A stretch of DNA of 64,000 nt from Aestuariibaculum sediminum (GCF_014596945.1 NZ_JACVXB010000002.1:554172-618171), one strand, 5' to 3'. Shown: positions 45,068-54,857, counted from the stretch's first letter. Made by a program: numbers and translations. Notes: a model not told the origin generated them from the sequence alone.

Positions 45068-46225
45068 ATGCAATTAGACACCATTAAACAACTCTATTCT
45101 ACCTATAAGGAAAGTGGGTTATTCAACCGTTATATTACTAACAACCATATTAAACCATTATTAGAGATCTTAAGCAACAAAATAAACATTGAAACGCTTG
45201 GTCAATCCGTTAAGGGCGAAAATATTTTTGCCTTTAAAATTGGAGATGGAGATAAACGGATTTTAATGTGGTCTCAAATGCATGGAAACGAATCTACAAC
45301 GACAAAAGCAATTTTTGATCTTACAAATACTTTATTATCCGATCAATCTAAAACAAAACACATCCTAGAAGCTTGTACCTTATATATTATTCCAATTTTA
45401 AACCCCGATGGGGCTGAAGCATATACCAGAATAAACGCTAATGAAGTTGACTTGAATAGAGATGCGCAAAATTTAACGCAACCCGAAAGCTTAGTTTTAA
45501 AATCTGCTTTCGAGAACTTTAAGCCTCATTTTTGTTACAATTTACATGGACAACGAACTATTTTCAGCGCTGGTAAGGCCAATAAATCAGCTGTTGTTTC
45601 ATTCTTATCTCCTGCACAAGACGAAGCATGCTCCTTAACACCTAATAGAAAAGTGGCAATGGAAATAATTTCAGTTATGAACGCTGCTTTGCAGCAAATA
45701 ATTCCTGATCAGGTAGGTGTTTATGATGATGCTTTTAATTTAAATTGCGTAGGAGATACGTTTCAAAGTAAAAACATCCCAACTATATTATTTGAGGCCG
45801 GGCATTTTCCAGGAGATTATGAACGCGAGAAAACGAGAGAACTGATTTATATGTCTTATCTAACGTCTCTAGACTATATTGCTAATAATGATATTACAGG
45901 AGAAAAGTATCAGTCATATTTAGAAATTCCAGAAAACGAAAAACTGTTTTTAGATGTTATTTTAAGGAATGTGAAAGTAGAAAATAGTGACGACGGGGAA
46001 GTTGTAGATATAGGGATTATGTTTCAGGAGCGATTAATTGATAAAAAAATAGTTTTTATTCCACGCATTGAAAAAATCGAAAATTTAAGTAATTTTTATG
46101 CTCATAAAACAATTCAAGCCAATGGGTTAAAGGTGTTGGGCGAAAATGGCAATGCATTAAAAGTAGGTGACGAAAACGATTTCGTTGTGGTGAATAATGA
46201 AAAAATACCAATAATTTCGAAATAA
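45068..46225 (+). CDS. M14-family zinc carboxypeptidase-like protein
   Basis: A 385-residue cytoplasmic-looking (no signal) M14 metallopeptidase. Zinc ligands His72 and Glu75 are in SQMHGNESTTTKA; NPDGAEAYTRINANEVDLNR carries the substrate-binding Arg/Asn and the third zinc ligand is the His of YNLHGQRT. LFEAGHFPGDYEREKTRE near 245 carries the likely catalytic Glu. The C-terminal 100 residues form an extra domain. It may act on peptidoglycan-type or amidated peptides; the substrate is unknown. It is probably controlled by the divergent XRE regulator. Confidence 0.88.
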   Translation: MQLDTIKQLYSTYKESGLFNRYITNNHIKPLLEILSNKINIETLGQSVKGENIFAFKIGDGDKRILMWSQMHGNESTTTKAIFDLTNTLLSDQSKTKHILEACTLYIIPILNPDGAEAYTRINANEVDLNRDAQNLTQPESLVLKSAFENFKPHFCYNLHGQRTIFSAGKANKSAVVSFLSPAQDEACSLTPNRKVAMEIISVMNAALQQIIPDQVGVYDDAFNLNCVGDTFQSKNIPTILFEAGHFPGDYEREKTRELIYMSYLTSLDYIANNDITGEKYQSYLEIPENEKLFLDVILRNVKVENSDDGEVVDIGIMFQERLIDKKIVFIPRIEKIENLSNFYAHKTIQANGLKVLGENGNALKVGDENDFVVVNNEKIPIISK

Positions 46226-46295
46226 AGCATACTAAATATGTGTTATTTTTAAAGAAAATGTACTATTTTTGGCTAATACTTAAGAATAATTAATT

Positions 46296-46775
46296 ATGGG
46301 GAAAATTAAATTAGACGAAATAGATCATCAAATCCTTGATATGTTAATCGATAACACAAGGATTCCGTTTACAGACATTGCGAAAAAATTATTAATATCG
46401 GCAGGAACTGTTCACGTTAGAGTTAAAAAAATGGAAGAACATGGTATTATAAGAGGTTCTTCGTTAATGTTAGATTACAAAAAATTAGGTTACTCTTTTA
46501 TTGCATATGTAGGTGTGTTTTTAAATAAAACATCAGAAACTAAGTTTGTATTGGAGCGAATTAATGAAATACCTTATGTAACCGTAGCACACATTACTAC
46601 AGGAAAATTTAACGTATTTTGTAAAATTCGAGCAAGAAGTACCGAGCATGCTAAAGAGGTTATTTTCTTATTAGATGATATTGAAGGGGTTTACAGAACC
46701 GAGACAATGATTTCGTTAGAAGAAAGTATTAATGATAAAAAACGATTGATGCATACCATTTTTAATGAAATGTAA
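46296..46775 (+). CDS. Lrp/AsnC-family transcriptional regulator
   Basis: A 159-residue regulator. The N-terminal helix-turn-helix (LDEIDHQILDMLIDNTRIPF, then TDIAKKLLISAGTVHVRVKK) is followed by a RAM-type ligand-binding domain (about 65-150) with VAHITTGKFNVFCKIRARST. Such proteins sense amino acids and control their metabolism. It follows the M14 peptidase gene by 70 bases and ends before a bidirectional terminator. Confidence 0.92.
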   Translation: MGKIKLDEIDHQILDMLIDNTRIPFTDIAKKLLISAGTVHVRVKKMEEHGIIRGSSLMLDYKKLGYSFIAYVGVFLNKTSETKFVLERINEIPYVTVAHITTGKFNVFCKIRARSTEHAKEVIFLLDDIEGVYRTETMISLEESINDKKRLMHTIFNEM

Positions 46776-46794
46776 TGGTATTTAAAATATTTTT

Positions 46795-46832
46795 AAAAAA
46801 AAGGTTGATTTTAGAATCAGCCTTTTTTTTGT
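46795..46832. terminator. Bidirectional hairpin terminator
   Basis: A long A/T-rich stem, 46795-46810 with 46815-46830 and one G-T pair, 4-base loop, T runs on both strands. It separates the Lrp gene from the convergent UDP-sugar dehydrogenase gene. Confidence 0.8.
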
Positions 46833-46833
46833 T

Positions 46834-48117
46834 TTATAGTCTACCGTTAACAGGTTGGGCTAGTACCCCTTTTACGTCATACAAAATACTATTTTCCGCA
46901 AGTAATGTTTTGGTGTCTATAGTTTTAAATTCATTATGCGAAACGGCCAGTACCACGGCGTCAAAAGTTTTGCTTGGTAATTTATTTATCGTTGTAAGGT
47001 TGAATTCTTCTTTCACTTCATTTGGTTTTGCCCAAGGATCAAAAATCGTTACTTCAGTGCCAAAACTTTGAAGTTGATAGATTAAATCTACAACTTTGGT
47101 ATTTCTTACATCAGGGCAGTTTTCTTTAAACGTGATTCCTAATATTAAAATGTTCGCGTCCTTAATTCGAATATCATTTTGAGCCATAAGCTTAATAACT
47201 TCTGAAGCGACATAATGCCCCATGCTGTCATTTACTCGTCTTCCAGCGAGTATTATTTCAGGATGATAACCAATTTCAATTGCTTTTTGTGCTAAATAAT
47301 ACGGGTCTACACCTATGCAATGCCCGCCAACAAGACCTGGTTTAAAAGGAAGGAAATTCCATTTCGTACCAGCTGCAGCTAATACATCGTGTGTATCAAT
47401 CTCCATTAAATTGAAAATTTTGGCTAATTCATTTACAAAAGCAATATTGATATCACGTTGAGAATTTTCTATTACTTTCGCTGCTTCTGCAACTTTTATT
47501 GAAGGAGCTAAGTGGGTTCCTGCTGTTATAACGCTGCTATAAAGTTCATCTACTTTCTTACCTATTTCAGGGGTAGAGCCGGAAGTTACTTTTAAAATCT
47601 TATCCACTGTATGTAATTTGTCACCGGGGTTGATGCGCTCGGGCGAATAGCCCGCAAAAAAATCAATATTAAATTTTAAACCACTAATTTTTTCTAAAAT
47701 AGGAACACACTCATCTTCGGTTACGCCCGGATATACAGTTGATTCATAAATAACAATATCTCCTTTTTTTAAAACCTGTGCTATAGATTCTGTTGCGCTA
47801 TAAAGAGGTGTTAGGTCAGGTTTGTTATTTTTATCAATGGGGGTAGGCACAGTCACGATATAATAGCTACAGTTATTTAAATCTTGTATGTTACTTGTTA
47901 AAAATAAACCATTGCTTTTCGGGTCTTTATTTGATTTTAAGACCTCTAATAAGTCATTCTTACTAACTTCCAGTGTTACATCATGACCAGTATTTAAGTC
48001 ATTAATACGATTTTCTTTTATATCGAAACCAATTACAGGGTATTTTGTAGCAAATAATCTTGCTAGAGGTAAACCAACGTAACCCAATCCTATAACTGCA
48101 ATTTTTTTATCCCTCAT
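46834..48117 (-). CDS. UDP-N-acetylhexosamine 6-dehydrogenase (WbpO/TviB type)
   Basis: A 427-residue NAD-dependent enzyme that oxidises UDP-GlcNAc or UDP-GalNAc to the uronic acid. The Rossmann start KIAVIGLGYVGLPLARLFA, the ESTVYPGVTEDECVP segment and the catalytic Cys267 in GGHCIGVDPYY are clear; the second dinucleotide-like domain ends near residue 420. Together with the following SDR epimerase (upstream on this strand, gap 15 bases) it matches the TviB-TviC pair that makes UDP-GalNAcA for capsule or O-antigen. The exact sugar is inferred from that pairing. Confidence 0.9.
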   Translation of the reverse strand: MRDKKIAVIGLGYVGLPLARLFATKYPVIGFDIKENRINDLNTGHDVTLEVSKNDLLEVLKSNKDPKSNGLFLTSNIQDLNNCSYYIVTVPTPIDKNNKPDLTPLYSATESIAQVLKKGDIVIYESTVYPGVTEDECVPILEKISGLKFNIDFFAGYSPERINPGDKLHTVDKILKVTSGSTPEIGKKVDELYSSVITAGTHLAPSIKVAEAAKVIENSQRDINIAFVNELAKIFNLMEIDTHDVLAAAGTKWNFLPFKPGLVGGHCIGVDPYYLAQKAIEIGYHPEIILAGRRVNDSMGHYVASEVIKLMAQNDIRIKDANILILGITFKENCPDVRNTKVVDLIYQLQSFGTEVTIFDPWAKPNEVKEEFNLTTINKLPSKTFDAVVLAVSHNEFKTIDTKTLLAENSILYDVKGVLAQPVNGRL

Positions 48118-48132
48118 TTATTGAAGTTTGTT

Positions 48133-49131
48133 TTATTTTAAATGTTTCCAATACCATGAAACAGCTTCTTTTAAGCCTGATTTTATATCGAATTTTGGCT
48201 CGTAACTTAATAATTTTTTAGCCTTATCGATTGAAGCTAGTGAGTGTGGAATATCTCCTTTTCGGGGTTCCTTAAATTTCACATCAACCTGACTAATAGT
48301 TTCGTCGTATTCTGTTAAATAGTTTTTTAAAAGTGTTACGAGTTCTAATAAAGTCGTTCTTTCTCCATAGGCCACATTGTAAACTGTATTTAAGGCAGCA
48401 TAATTCGTGGTTGCTAAAGCATTAATATTCATTTGAACAACGTTATCAATATAGGTAAAATCTCTTGAAAAACTCCCGTCGCCATTAATAACAGGTGATT
48501 CGTGCTTAATAAGTTGCTGAACAAATTTAGGTATCACCGCGGCATAAGCTCCTTCTGGGTCTTGCCGTTTTCCAAATACATTAAAGTAACGTAACCCAAC
48601 ACAGTCTAAATTATAGGTTTTATGAAAAATATCAGCGTATAATTCATTAACGTATTTAGTAATTGCGTACGGAGATAACGGTTTGCCTATTTGATTTTCA
48701 ACTTTCGGAAGCGCTTTACTATCACCGTAAGTTGACGAACTGGCTGCATAAATAAACCGTTGTACTGAACTTTCTTTTGCTGCTATCAACATATTTAAAA
48801 AACCAGAAATATTTACTTCGTTTGTTGTAATCGGATCTTTTATAGAGCGCGGCACAGAACCAAGAGCAGCTTGATGTAAGATGTAGTCTACATTAATGCA
48901 GGCTTTTTTGCAGTCCGATAAATTTCTGATGTCACCTTCAATTAAAGTGAATTTTTTATGAGATTCAAACGATTTTAAATTCGCCTTTTTTCCAGTTGAA
49001 AAATTATCTAAACAGGTAACTTTAATGTTATTTAACAATAAGTGTTCGCATAAATTTGAACCTATAAAACCAGCACCACCTGTAACGAGAATATGTTTGT
49101 TTTTTAAAAGTGTTAATTGCTGTGCCGTCAT
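48133..49131 (-). CDS. NAD-dependent UDP-GlcNAc(A) 4-epimerase (WbpP/TviC type)
   Basis: A 332-residue extended [18 protein letters not shown] near residue 18 binds NAD; the catalytic pair is in YAITK after the conserved [13 protein letters not shown] segment. [20 protein letters not shown] is characteristic of the TviC/WbpP branch. It would interconvert UDP-GlcNAc and UDP-GalNAc (or their uronic acids), feeding the dehydrogenase encoded 15 bases downstream on the same strand. It is divergent from the aminotransferase gene at 49262. Confidence 0.9.
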   Translation of the reverse strand: MTAQQLTLLKNKHILVTGGAGFIGSNLCEHLLLNNIKVTCLDNFSTGKKANLKSFESHKKFTLIEGDIRNLSDCKKACINVDYILHQAALGSVPRSIKDPITTNEVNISGFLNMLIAAKESSVQRFIYAASSSTYGDSKALPKVENQIGKPLSPYAITKYVNELYADIFHKTYNLDCVGLRYFNVFGKRQDPEGAYAAVIPKFVQQLIKHESPVINGDGSFSRDFTYIDNVVQMNINALATTNYAALNTVYNVAYGERTTLLELVTLLKNYLTEYDETISQVDVKFKEPRKGDIPHSLASIDKAKKLLSYEPKFDIKSGLKEAVSWYWKHLK

Positions 49132-49261
49132 TTTTGATGTTGTTTTAAAAACGGATTAAAAATATAAATGTAATTTTAATTCCGAAACTAATTCTGTTAT
49201 TGTTTATAATTAAAAGCTAATTTAGAATTTTACATATTACTTAGCGTAATAAAATAAGTTA

Positions 49262-50389
49262 ATGGTTGCAAAAAAGAAGATATTTTTATCCCCGCCTCAT
49301 TTAAGTGGTTTAGAGCAGGAATTTATTAATGACGCTTTTATAAATAATTGGGTAGCGCCAGCAGGAAATAATATAGATACTTTTGAGGAAGACTTGCAAG
49401 CCTATTTAAACAAGCATGTTTATGTAGTAGCTTTAAATTCAGGGACTTCAGCTATTCATTTAGCCTTAAAGGAACTCGGGGTATCAGAAGACGACGAGGT
49501 GTTATGTCAGAGTTTTACTTTTTCAGCATCGGTAAACCCGGTCGTGTATTTGGGAGCTAAACCAATTTTTATCGATAGTGAACCAGATACCTGGAATATA
49601 TGTCCTGAATTACTTGAAAAAGCTATAAAGCATAGAATAGAAAATTATAGAAAACCAAAAGCTATTATAGCCGTACATCTGTATGGTATGCCCTATAAAG
49701 TTGATGAAATTAATAAAATTGCTAAATTCTATGACATCCCTGTGATTGAGGATGCTGCAGAGGCTTTGGGTAGTTATTACAAGGGAAAACCTTGTGGTGG
49801 CTTTACCGAAATGGGCGTGTACTCATTTAATGGTAATAAAATTATAACCACTTCAGCGGGAGGTGCGTTAATTGTTTCTACTGAAAGGCAGAAGGATCGA
49901 ATTATTTTTTTGTCTAATCAAGCTAAAGATGAAGCTGTGCATTATGAACACACTGAGATTGGTTACAATTACAGAATGAGTAATGTGCTTGCAGGAATAG
50001 GGAGGGGGCAGTTAAAAGTGTTACAGGAAAGGGTGGAATCAAGGCGTAAGCATTACGATTTTTACAAGGAAAACTTAAAAATATTGGGCGAGTTTGCGTT
50101 TTTAAAAGAGCCTAGTTATTGTAAATCTAACAGGTGGCTTACCTGTATGATAACCAAATCTTTTCAAATGCGAGAACACATTAGAAAAGCTTTAGCTGAT
50201 GAAAATATTGAATCGCGACCGCTATGGAAGCCAATGCATATGCAGCCGGTGTTTAAACATGCCTTAAGCTTTACTAATGGTGTATCTGAAAATCTCTTCG
50301 AAAAAGGGTTGTGTTTACCAAGTGGGTCTAATTTAAGTTCAGACGATTTAGAACGAATTGTATTAACTATTTCTAAAGCGGTAAAATAA
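49262..50389 (+). CDS. DegT/DnrJ-type sugar aminotransferase (PglE-like)
   Basis: A 375-residue PLP enzyme that adds an amino group to a 4-keto sugar nucleotide. NSGTSAIHLAL near 59-69, IEDAAEALGSYYKGKPCGG near 162-180 and the PLP lysine Lys193 in SFNGNKIITTS are the family marks. The PPHLSGLEQEFINDAFINNW opening resembles PglE and related enzymes making 4-amino sugars such as bacillosamine. The matching 4,6-dehydratase and sugar transferase genes are at 52768 and 53902 on the other strand. Substrate is inferred from these neighbours. Confidence 0.88.
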   Translation: MVAKKKIFLSPPHLSGLEQEFINDAFINNWVAPAGNNIDTFEEDLQAYLNKHVYVVALNSGTSAIHLALKELGVSEDDEVLCQSFTFSASVNPVVYLGAKPIFIDSEPDTWNICPELLEKAIKHRIENYRKPKAIIAVHLYGMPYKVDEINKIAKFYDIPVIEDAAEALGSYYKGKPCGGFTEMGVYSFNGNKIITTSAGGALIVSTERQKDRIIFLSNQAKDEAVHYEHTEIGYNYRMSNVLAGIGRGQLKVLQERVESRRKHYDFYKENLKILGEFAFLKEPSYCKSNRWLTCMITKSFQMREHIRKALADENIESRPLWKPMHMQPVFKHALSFTNGVSENLFEKGLCLPSGSNLSSDDLERIVLTISKAVK

Positions 50390-50390
50390 A

Positions 50391-50420
50391 ATAAAGCCTG
50401 TAAATACAGGCTTTATATAT
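50391..50420. terminator. Bidirectional hairpin terminator between aminotransferase and aroB
   Basis: A 12-bp stem, 50391-50402 with 50405-50416 and a very small loop, in the 33-base gap between convergent genes; T-rich on the + side. Confidence 0.75.
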
Positions 50421-50422
50421 TT

Positions 50423-51490
50423 TTAAGAAGCATAGAACTCAAAAGCATCTATGATGATTTTTTCATCTACTAAGCAATCAATTTTAGGTTTCCCTATGGC
50501 TTCCAGAAGAACGAAATTAATGTTTCCGTAATTATTCTTTTTATCGTACTTCATTAAATCCATAATAGGTTTTCTGTCATTTTTATCAATGTCTACTTTA
50601 CCATAATAGTCTATAAAGAAATCTTTTATTTTTAATGTAGTTTCCATTGGAAAACCAACCAGTTCAGATGATATATAAGCAGCCAAAATCATTCCAATTA
50701 TTATGGCTTCACCATGCAGTAATGTGTTTTTTTTAGGATCGCTTAAAAAGTGCGTTTCAATGGCATGGCCCAGTGTGTGACCGAAATTTAAAGTTTTACG
50801 CAGACCATTTTCAAACGGATCAATTTCAACAACATGTTTTTTAATTTCAACTGATTCATGAATAAGTAAATCTAAATCTTCAGCGTTTAATGCGGATAAG
50901 TCCTGGAATTTGTTCCAATATTCCTCACTACTTATTAATCCATGTTTGAGCATTTCTGCTAATCCCGACCTCATTTGGTTTTGTGGTAGTGTCGATAAAT
51001 ATTGTGTATCGATTAACACTAAATCTGGATTACTAATAACTCCAATTTGATTTTTTAAATGACCTAAATCCACGCCAGTTTTTCCTCCAACAGAGGCGTC
51101 AACCATTGAAAGTAAAGTGGTAGGCACATTTATATAAGAGATTCCTCGCTTAAATGTACAAGCAACAAAACCACCTAAATCTGTAATAACCCCACCACCA
51201 ATATTAATGAGTAAACTTTTTCTGTCAGCTCCAAGTTCAGATAAGGTGTTCCAAACACCAACGCATGTATCGATCGTTTTGTTAATTTCACCAGATTCTA
51301 TCTCGATAATTTCAATAGTAATATCCGTTTCTAACAATTTTAGAAAATTTGGAAGACAAAACTGATGTGTGTTTTCATCAACTAAAATGAATATTTTAGA
51401 ATAATTATTGTTGTTAATATGTTGATTTATAGATGTGTAGCACACTTTATTAAAATGAATAGTACAATCTCCAGCGCTAATAGAATTCAT
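50423..51490 (-). CDS. aroB: 3-dehydroquinate synthase
   Basis: A 355-residue NAD- and metal-dependent enzyme, second step of the shikimate pathway. GGGVITDLGGFVACTFKRGI and VPTTLLSMVDASVGGKTGVD (near residues 95-135) are diagnostic, as is the metal-ligand region NFGHTLGHAIETHF. Length is normal. It stands alone among sugar genes and faces proline dehydrogenase divergently. Confidence 0.96.
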   Translation of the reverse strand: MNSISAGDCTIHFNKVCYTSINQHINNNNYSKIFILVDENTHQFCLPNFLKLLETDITIEIIEIESGEINKTIDTCVGVWNTLSELGADRKSLLINIGGGVITDLGGFVACTFKRGISYINVPTTLLSMVDASVGGKTGVDLGHLKNQIGVISNPDLVLIDTQYLSTLPQNQMRSGLAEMLKHGLISSEEYWNKFQDLSALNAEDLDLLIHESVEIKKHVVEIDPFENGLRKTLNFGHTLGHAIETHFLSDPKKNTLLHGEAIIIGMILAAYISSELVGFPMETTLKIKDFFIDYYGKVDIDKNDRKPIMDLMKYDKKNNYGNINFVLLEAIGKPKIDCLVDEKIIIDAFEFYAS

Positions 51491-51590
51491 GAAAATATTT
51501 AACTTTTTTTTAAGTTGCGAAATTTAAGGAGATTTTCGATAAAATGATAACTTAGCCCGCATTATATTTATATATTTTTCAATTTTATTT

Positions 51591-52766
51591 ATGGGTGTAG
51601 AACGCATATTCGATAATACAGAAGTGGCCTTTGCGCTAAAAAGTGACTCTGAGTTAGAGCGCGCTTACTTTTTGTTTAAAATGATCTCTATAGAGCCTTT
51701 AGTTCGCATTGGAACTGCTGCAACAAATTTTGCGCTAAAAGCACATTTACCTGTAGAAGGCTTAATTAGGGCTACTGTATTCGATCATTTTTGTGGTGGT
51801 GTAAACGAAAACGACTGTTTGCCTGTAATAAATAAAATGTACGAGAAAGGTGTTAGCTCGGTTTTAGATTTTTCTGTTGAAGGAAAAGCATGCGAAGCAG
51901 AATTTGATAATGCCGTTGATGTGGTTTTGAAAATCATGGAATTTTCTAAGGAATTGAAAGCCATTCCAATTGCGGTGTTCAAACCAACGGGTTTTGGTCG
52001 TTTTTATTTATTTGAAAAATTAGGTAAAGGCGAAGCTTTAACGTCAAAGGAGCAGGAAGAATGGGATAGAGTAGTTGCCAGATTCGATGTGGTTTGCAAG
52101 AAAGCAAAAGACTATAATATCGCTGTCTTAATTGATGCCGAAGAAAGTTGGATGCAAGACGCAGCTGATAATCTCGTTACTCAAATGATGAAGAAATACA
52201 ATACAGAAAAACCGGTTGTCTATAATACACTTCAAATGTATCGCCATGACCGTATGGAATTTCTAAAACAAGAGCACAATAAAGCAAAGTCGGAGGGGTA
52301 TTATCTAGGTTACAAAATTGTGCGTGGGGCTTACATGGAAAAAGAAAATGATCGTGCTATTGAAAATGATTATTTGTCACCTATTTGCCCAAGTAAAGCA
52401 GCTACTGATGCTAATTTTGATGAAGGATTAAATTATATTTTAGATCATATTGATGACATTGCTCTGTTTGCCGGAACTCATAACGAGCAAAGTTCTTACT
52501 TGTTAATGGATTTAATGGAGGAAAAAGGATTAGAAAAGAATGATAAAAGAATTTGGTTTGGTCAGTTGTATGGTATGAGTGATCATATTAGTTTTAATTT
52601 ATCTAATCTAGGTTATAATGTAGCTAAATATATTCCTTTTGGGCCGGTAAAAGATGTGATGCCTTATTTAATTAGAAGAGCTGAAGAAAACACCTCGGTA
52701 GCAGGTCAAACAGGTAGGGAGTTAGCGCTTATAAAAAAGGAGAAAAAGCGACGAAAATCGGCATAG
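51591..52766 (+). CDS. Proline dehydrogenase
   Basis: A 391-residue FAD enzyme that oxidises proline to pyrroline-5-carboxylate. It is the single-domain type, without the aldehyde dehydrogenase half found in PutA. The barrel strands with VLIDAEESWMQDAAD, the YKIVRGAYMEKENDRA segment and the C-terminal GPVKDVMPYLIRRAEENTSV (FAD and proline site) are typical. Its stop is one base away from the stop of the convergent dehydratase gene; no terminator is visible between them. Confidence 0.92.
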   Translation: MGVERIFDNTEVAFALKSDSELERAYFLFKMISIEPLVRIGTAATNFALKAHLPVEGLIRATVFDHFCGGVNENDCLPVINKMYEKGVSSVLDFSVEGKACEAEFDNAVDVVLKIMEFSKELKAIPIAVFKPTGFGRFYLFEKLGKGEALTSKEQEEWDRVVARFDVVCKKAKDYNIAVLIDAEESWMQDAADNLVTQMMKKYNTEKPVVYNTLQMYRHDRMEFLKQEHNKAKSEGYYLGYKIVRGAYMEKENDRAIENDYLSPICPSKAATDANFDEGLNYILDHIDDIALFAGTHNEQSSYLLMDLMEEKGLEKNDKRIWFGQLYGMSDHISFNLSNLGYNVAKYIPFGPVKDVMPYLIRRAEENTSVAGQTGRELALIKKEKKRRKSA

Positions 52767-52767
52767 A

Positions 52768-53835
52768 TTAATAAATAAAACGACGCAAAATGTTTTTTAC
52801 ATCTTTTACTGTTGTATAAGGTGTAATAGATATAATATCATTAAAGTCTGCTAAAAATTTAGCAGGCTTTTTTTGGGTTTCAATTTGAAAAACTTCTGGT
52901 ATATCTGTTGATTTCATTATTTCATTTTCAGAAACCATACTCTCATTTATTTTTTCTCCAGACCGTACGCCTGAAAATTCTATGTCTACATCATGGTTAT
53001 TTGATATTTCCAATATAGCATTAGCTAGTTTTAGAATAGACACTGGTTCGCCGCAATCCAGCCACAATGTAGTATTATCTATAGATTTTTTAAAGGTATT
53101 AGATAAAATTAACTGACAGGCCTTTTTGTCTCCTATAAAAAACCTGGTCATGTTTTTATGGGTTATTTTTAAGGATTTATTTAATTCTAATTGCCTTAAT
53201 AAAACTGGAATAACAGATCCGCTAGACCCAAGAATATTGCCGAATCTAAATATTTTATAAGCTGTATTTCCTTCATATAAGGTATGGTTAATATATAACT
53301 CACAAATACGTTTTGTCATACCCATGACGTTTATTGGATCAACCGCTTTATCAGAAGAAATAAATATGAATTCTTTAATCCTATGCAATTTTGAAAAATC
53401 AACTAATTGCTTTGTTGCCAGAATATTTGTTTTAATAGCTTCGTAGGGTTGCATTTCCATTAAAGGAACATGTTTGTAAGCTGCGCAGTGATATACAATC
53501 GTTGGTTTATGCTTGTTAAATATATATTGAATGCTATCAGAGTTCGTTATGTTTGAAACTATGAGCTCTATCTTTTCTGCATTCGAATTAATTAATTCAG
53601 TATAGAGATTGTAAACCCCAGATTCTGAAAAATCCACAAGAAGGAGTTTTTTGAATTTGCAATTTGAAAGCTGTCTTGAGAGTTCTGATCCGATGGTTCC
53701 AGCAGCTCCTGTAATTAATATGGTTTCTTCTGAAAAATCTATTATTTTTTGAGGATTGTAGGCATTAATATTATGAGGGAATAAATTGGTTCTGGAGATT
53801 AATTCATTAATACAATGCGCTACGGAGGTATTCAT
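52768..53835 (-). CDS. CapD/PglF-type sugar-nucleotide 4,6-dehydratase, soluble form
   Basis: A 355-residue extended SDR. TGAAGTIGSELSRQL at about 42-56 binds the dinucleotide; YHCAAYKHVPLMEMQPYEAI, SSDKAVDPINVMGMTKRICE and the FRFGNILGSSGSVIPVL segment are those of UDP-GlcNAc 4,6-dehydratases. The usual membrane-bound family members have about 600 residues with four N-terminal helices; this one has only 40 residues before the Rossmann fold and no membrane segment. It would supply the 4-keto sugar for the aminotransferase at 49262. Upstream on the same strand is a sugar transferase gene, 66 bases away. Confidence 0.9.
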   Translation of the reverse strand: MNTSVAHCINELISRTNLFPHNINAYNPQKIIDFSEETILITGAAGTIGSELSRQLSNCKFKKLLLVDFSESGVYNLYTELINSNAEKIELIVSNITNSDSIQYIFNKHKPTIVYHCAAYKHVPLMEMQPYEAIKTNILATKQLVDFSKLHRIKEFIFISSDKAVDPINVMGMTKRICELYINHTLYEGNTAYKIFRFGNILGSSGSVIPVLLRQLELNKSLKITHKNMTRFFIGDKKACQLILSNTFKKSIDNTTLWLDCGEPVSILKLANAILEISNNHDVDIEFSGVRSGEKINESMVSENEIMKSTDIPEVFQIETQKKPAKFLADFNDIISITPYTTVKDVKNILRRFIY

Positions 53836-53901
53836 TAATTTGGTTTTTATATTACCACAAATTAGAGATAATAAAATTTTAGAGCAAATAGACTTCTTTA
53901 A

Positions 53902-54498
53902 TTATTTAAAAAAAACACTAAATATTGTACTGCTTATTATTTTTAAATCTAACAAGAAACTGCGTGTTTTCACGTATTGTTTGTTGTAGTTTAATTTATC
54001 AGACAAGATGGTTTTAATGTAATAATGTTCAGGGTTTTCAGAGGCTTTTAATAACTCTGGTTCATTCTTATACTTTAAAGAAGCTAGTCCAGTTAATCCA
54101 GGTTTTACTTGTAAGACAACTAAATCGGATGCGCTATAGTAATTAACATATTTTCTAAGTTCAGGTCTGGGTCCAACAAAACTCATGTCGCCTTTTACTA
54201 TATTAAACAATTGGGGCAACTCATCGAGTTTATACTTCCTTAAATAATAACCTAATTTGGTTATTCTGCTATCGTTATTGCCTATAGTTAAGGTTTTGTT
54301 TGAATCACTGTTGGAATACATGGTTCTAAATTTCCAGATTTCAAAATCTTTATTGTATTGTCCAACACGTAATTGTTTATATAAAATTGGTCCTTGAGAA
54401 TCTAATTTCACAAGAATACAAATAAACAAAAGGAGAGGGGTGAGTAAAACAATGGCAAGTATCGAAAACACAATATCAAATACTCGCTTTAATAGCAT
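53902..54498 (-). CDS. Initiating sugar transferase (PglC-like phosphoglycosyl transferase)
   Basis: A 198-residue membrane enzyme that moves a sugar-1-phosphate from its UDP carrier to undecaprenyl phosphate, starting a glycan. One N-terminal hydrophobic re-entrant segment (about 5-30), the WKFRTMYSNSDSN region and the KLDELPQLFNIVKGDMSFVG then PRPE block are diagnostic of the bacterial sugar transferase family; the size is that of the minimal PglC type. With the dehydratase and PglE-like aminotransferase it could start a diNAcBac-type O-glycan. The C-terminal 30 residues add a membrane-facing tail. Confidence 0.92.
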   Translation of the reverse strand: MLLKRVFDIVFSILAIVLLTPLLLFICILVKLDSQGPILYKQLRVGQYNKDFEIWKFRTMYSNSDSNKTLTIGNNDSRITKLGYYLRKYKLDELPQLFNIVKGDMSFVGPRPELRKYVNYYSASDLVVLQVKPGLTGLASLKYKNEPELLKASENPEHYYIKTILSDKLNYNKQYVKTRSFLLDLKIISSTIFSVFFK

Positions 54499-54506
54499 AA
54501 ACCAAT

Positions 54507-54857
54507 TTATTTATTATACTTAATTTGTTTTATAGTTGCAATGCTATCGCAGTTTTCAATAGTCAGAATTACGTCACTGTTTTCATAAGTACCTTCTACA
54601 ATATAAATGCCGCATGGTTTTTTATGAACATCACTATCTGAGAAATTTACATCGCCTTTTTTGAGAACGTATTGAATTGCTACAGTATCAGAATTGTTAG
54701 CGGGATAAACAAGTTGCTTTTGCCTAATATTTTTTAAAACTCTGGCATCGGGGCCATAACTGCAAGATACTTTTTTACCGTTTAAAAAGAAGGCTAAAAT
54801 GATTAATCCGAGTGAAAATCCGCCAAGATAATATCCAATACGTTGAATTAATTTCAT
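54507..54857 (-). CDS. DUF4258-like small membrane-anchored protein
   Basis: A 116-residue protein with one N-terminal helix (GGFSLGLIILAFFLNGKKV) and a small alpha/beta domain with KKGDVNFSDSDVHKKPCGIY. From memory this matches flavobacterial proteins labelled DUF4258; I cannot confirm. It lies between alanine dehydrogenase (42-base gap) and the sugar transferase (8-base gap), in the same direction, and probably shares their transcript. Function unknown. Confidence 0.65.
   Translation of the reverse strand: MKLIQRIGYYLGGFSLGLIILAFFLNGKKVSCSYGPDARVLKNIRQKQLVYPANNSDTVAIQYVLKKGDVNFSDSDVHKKPCGIYIVEGTYENSDVILTIENCDSIATIKQIKYNK

Noticed and set aside
46775-47071. 98-codon + frame after the Lrp gene
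   Set aside because: It crosses the terminator at 46795 and is the shadow of the UDP-sugar dehydrogenase gene on the other strand.
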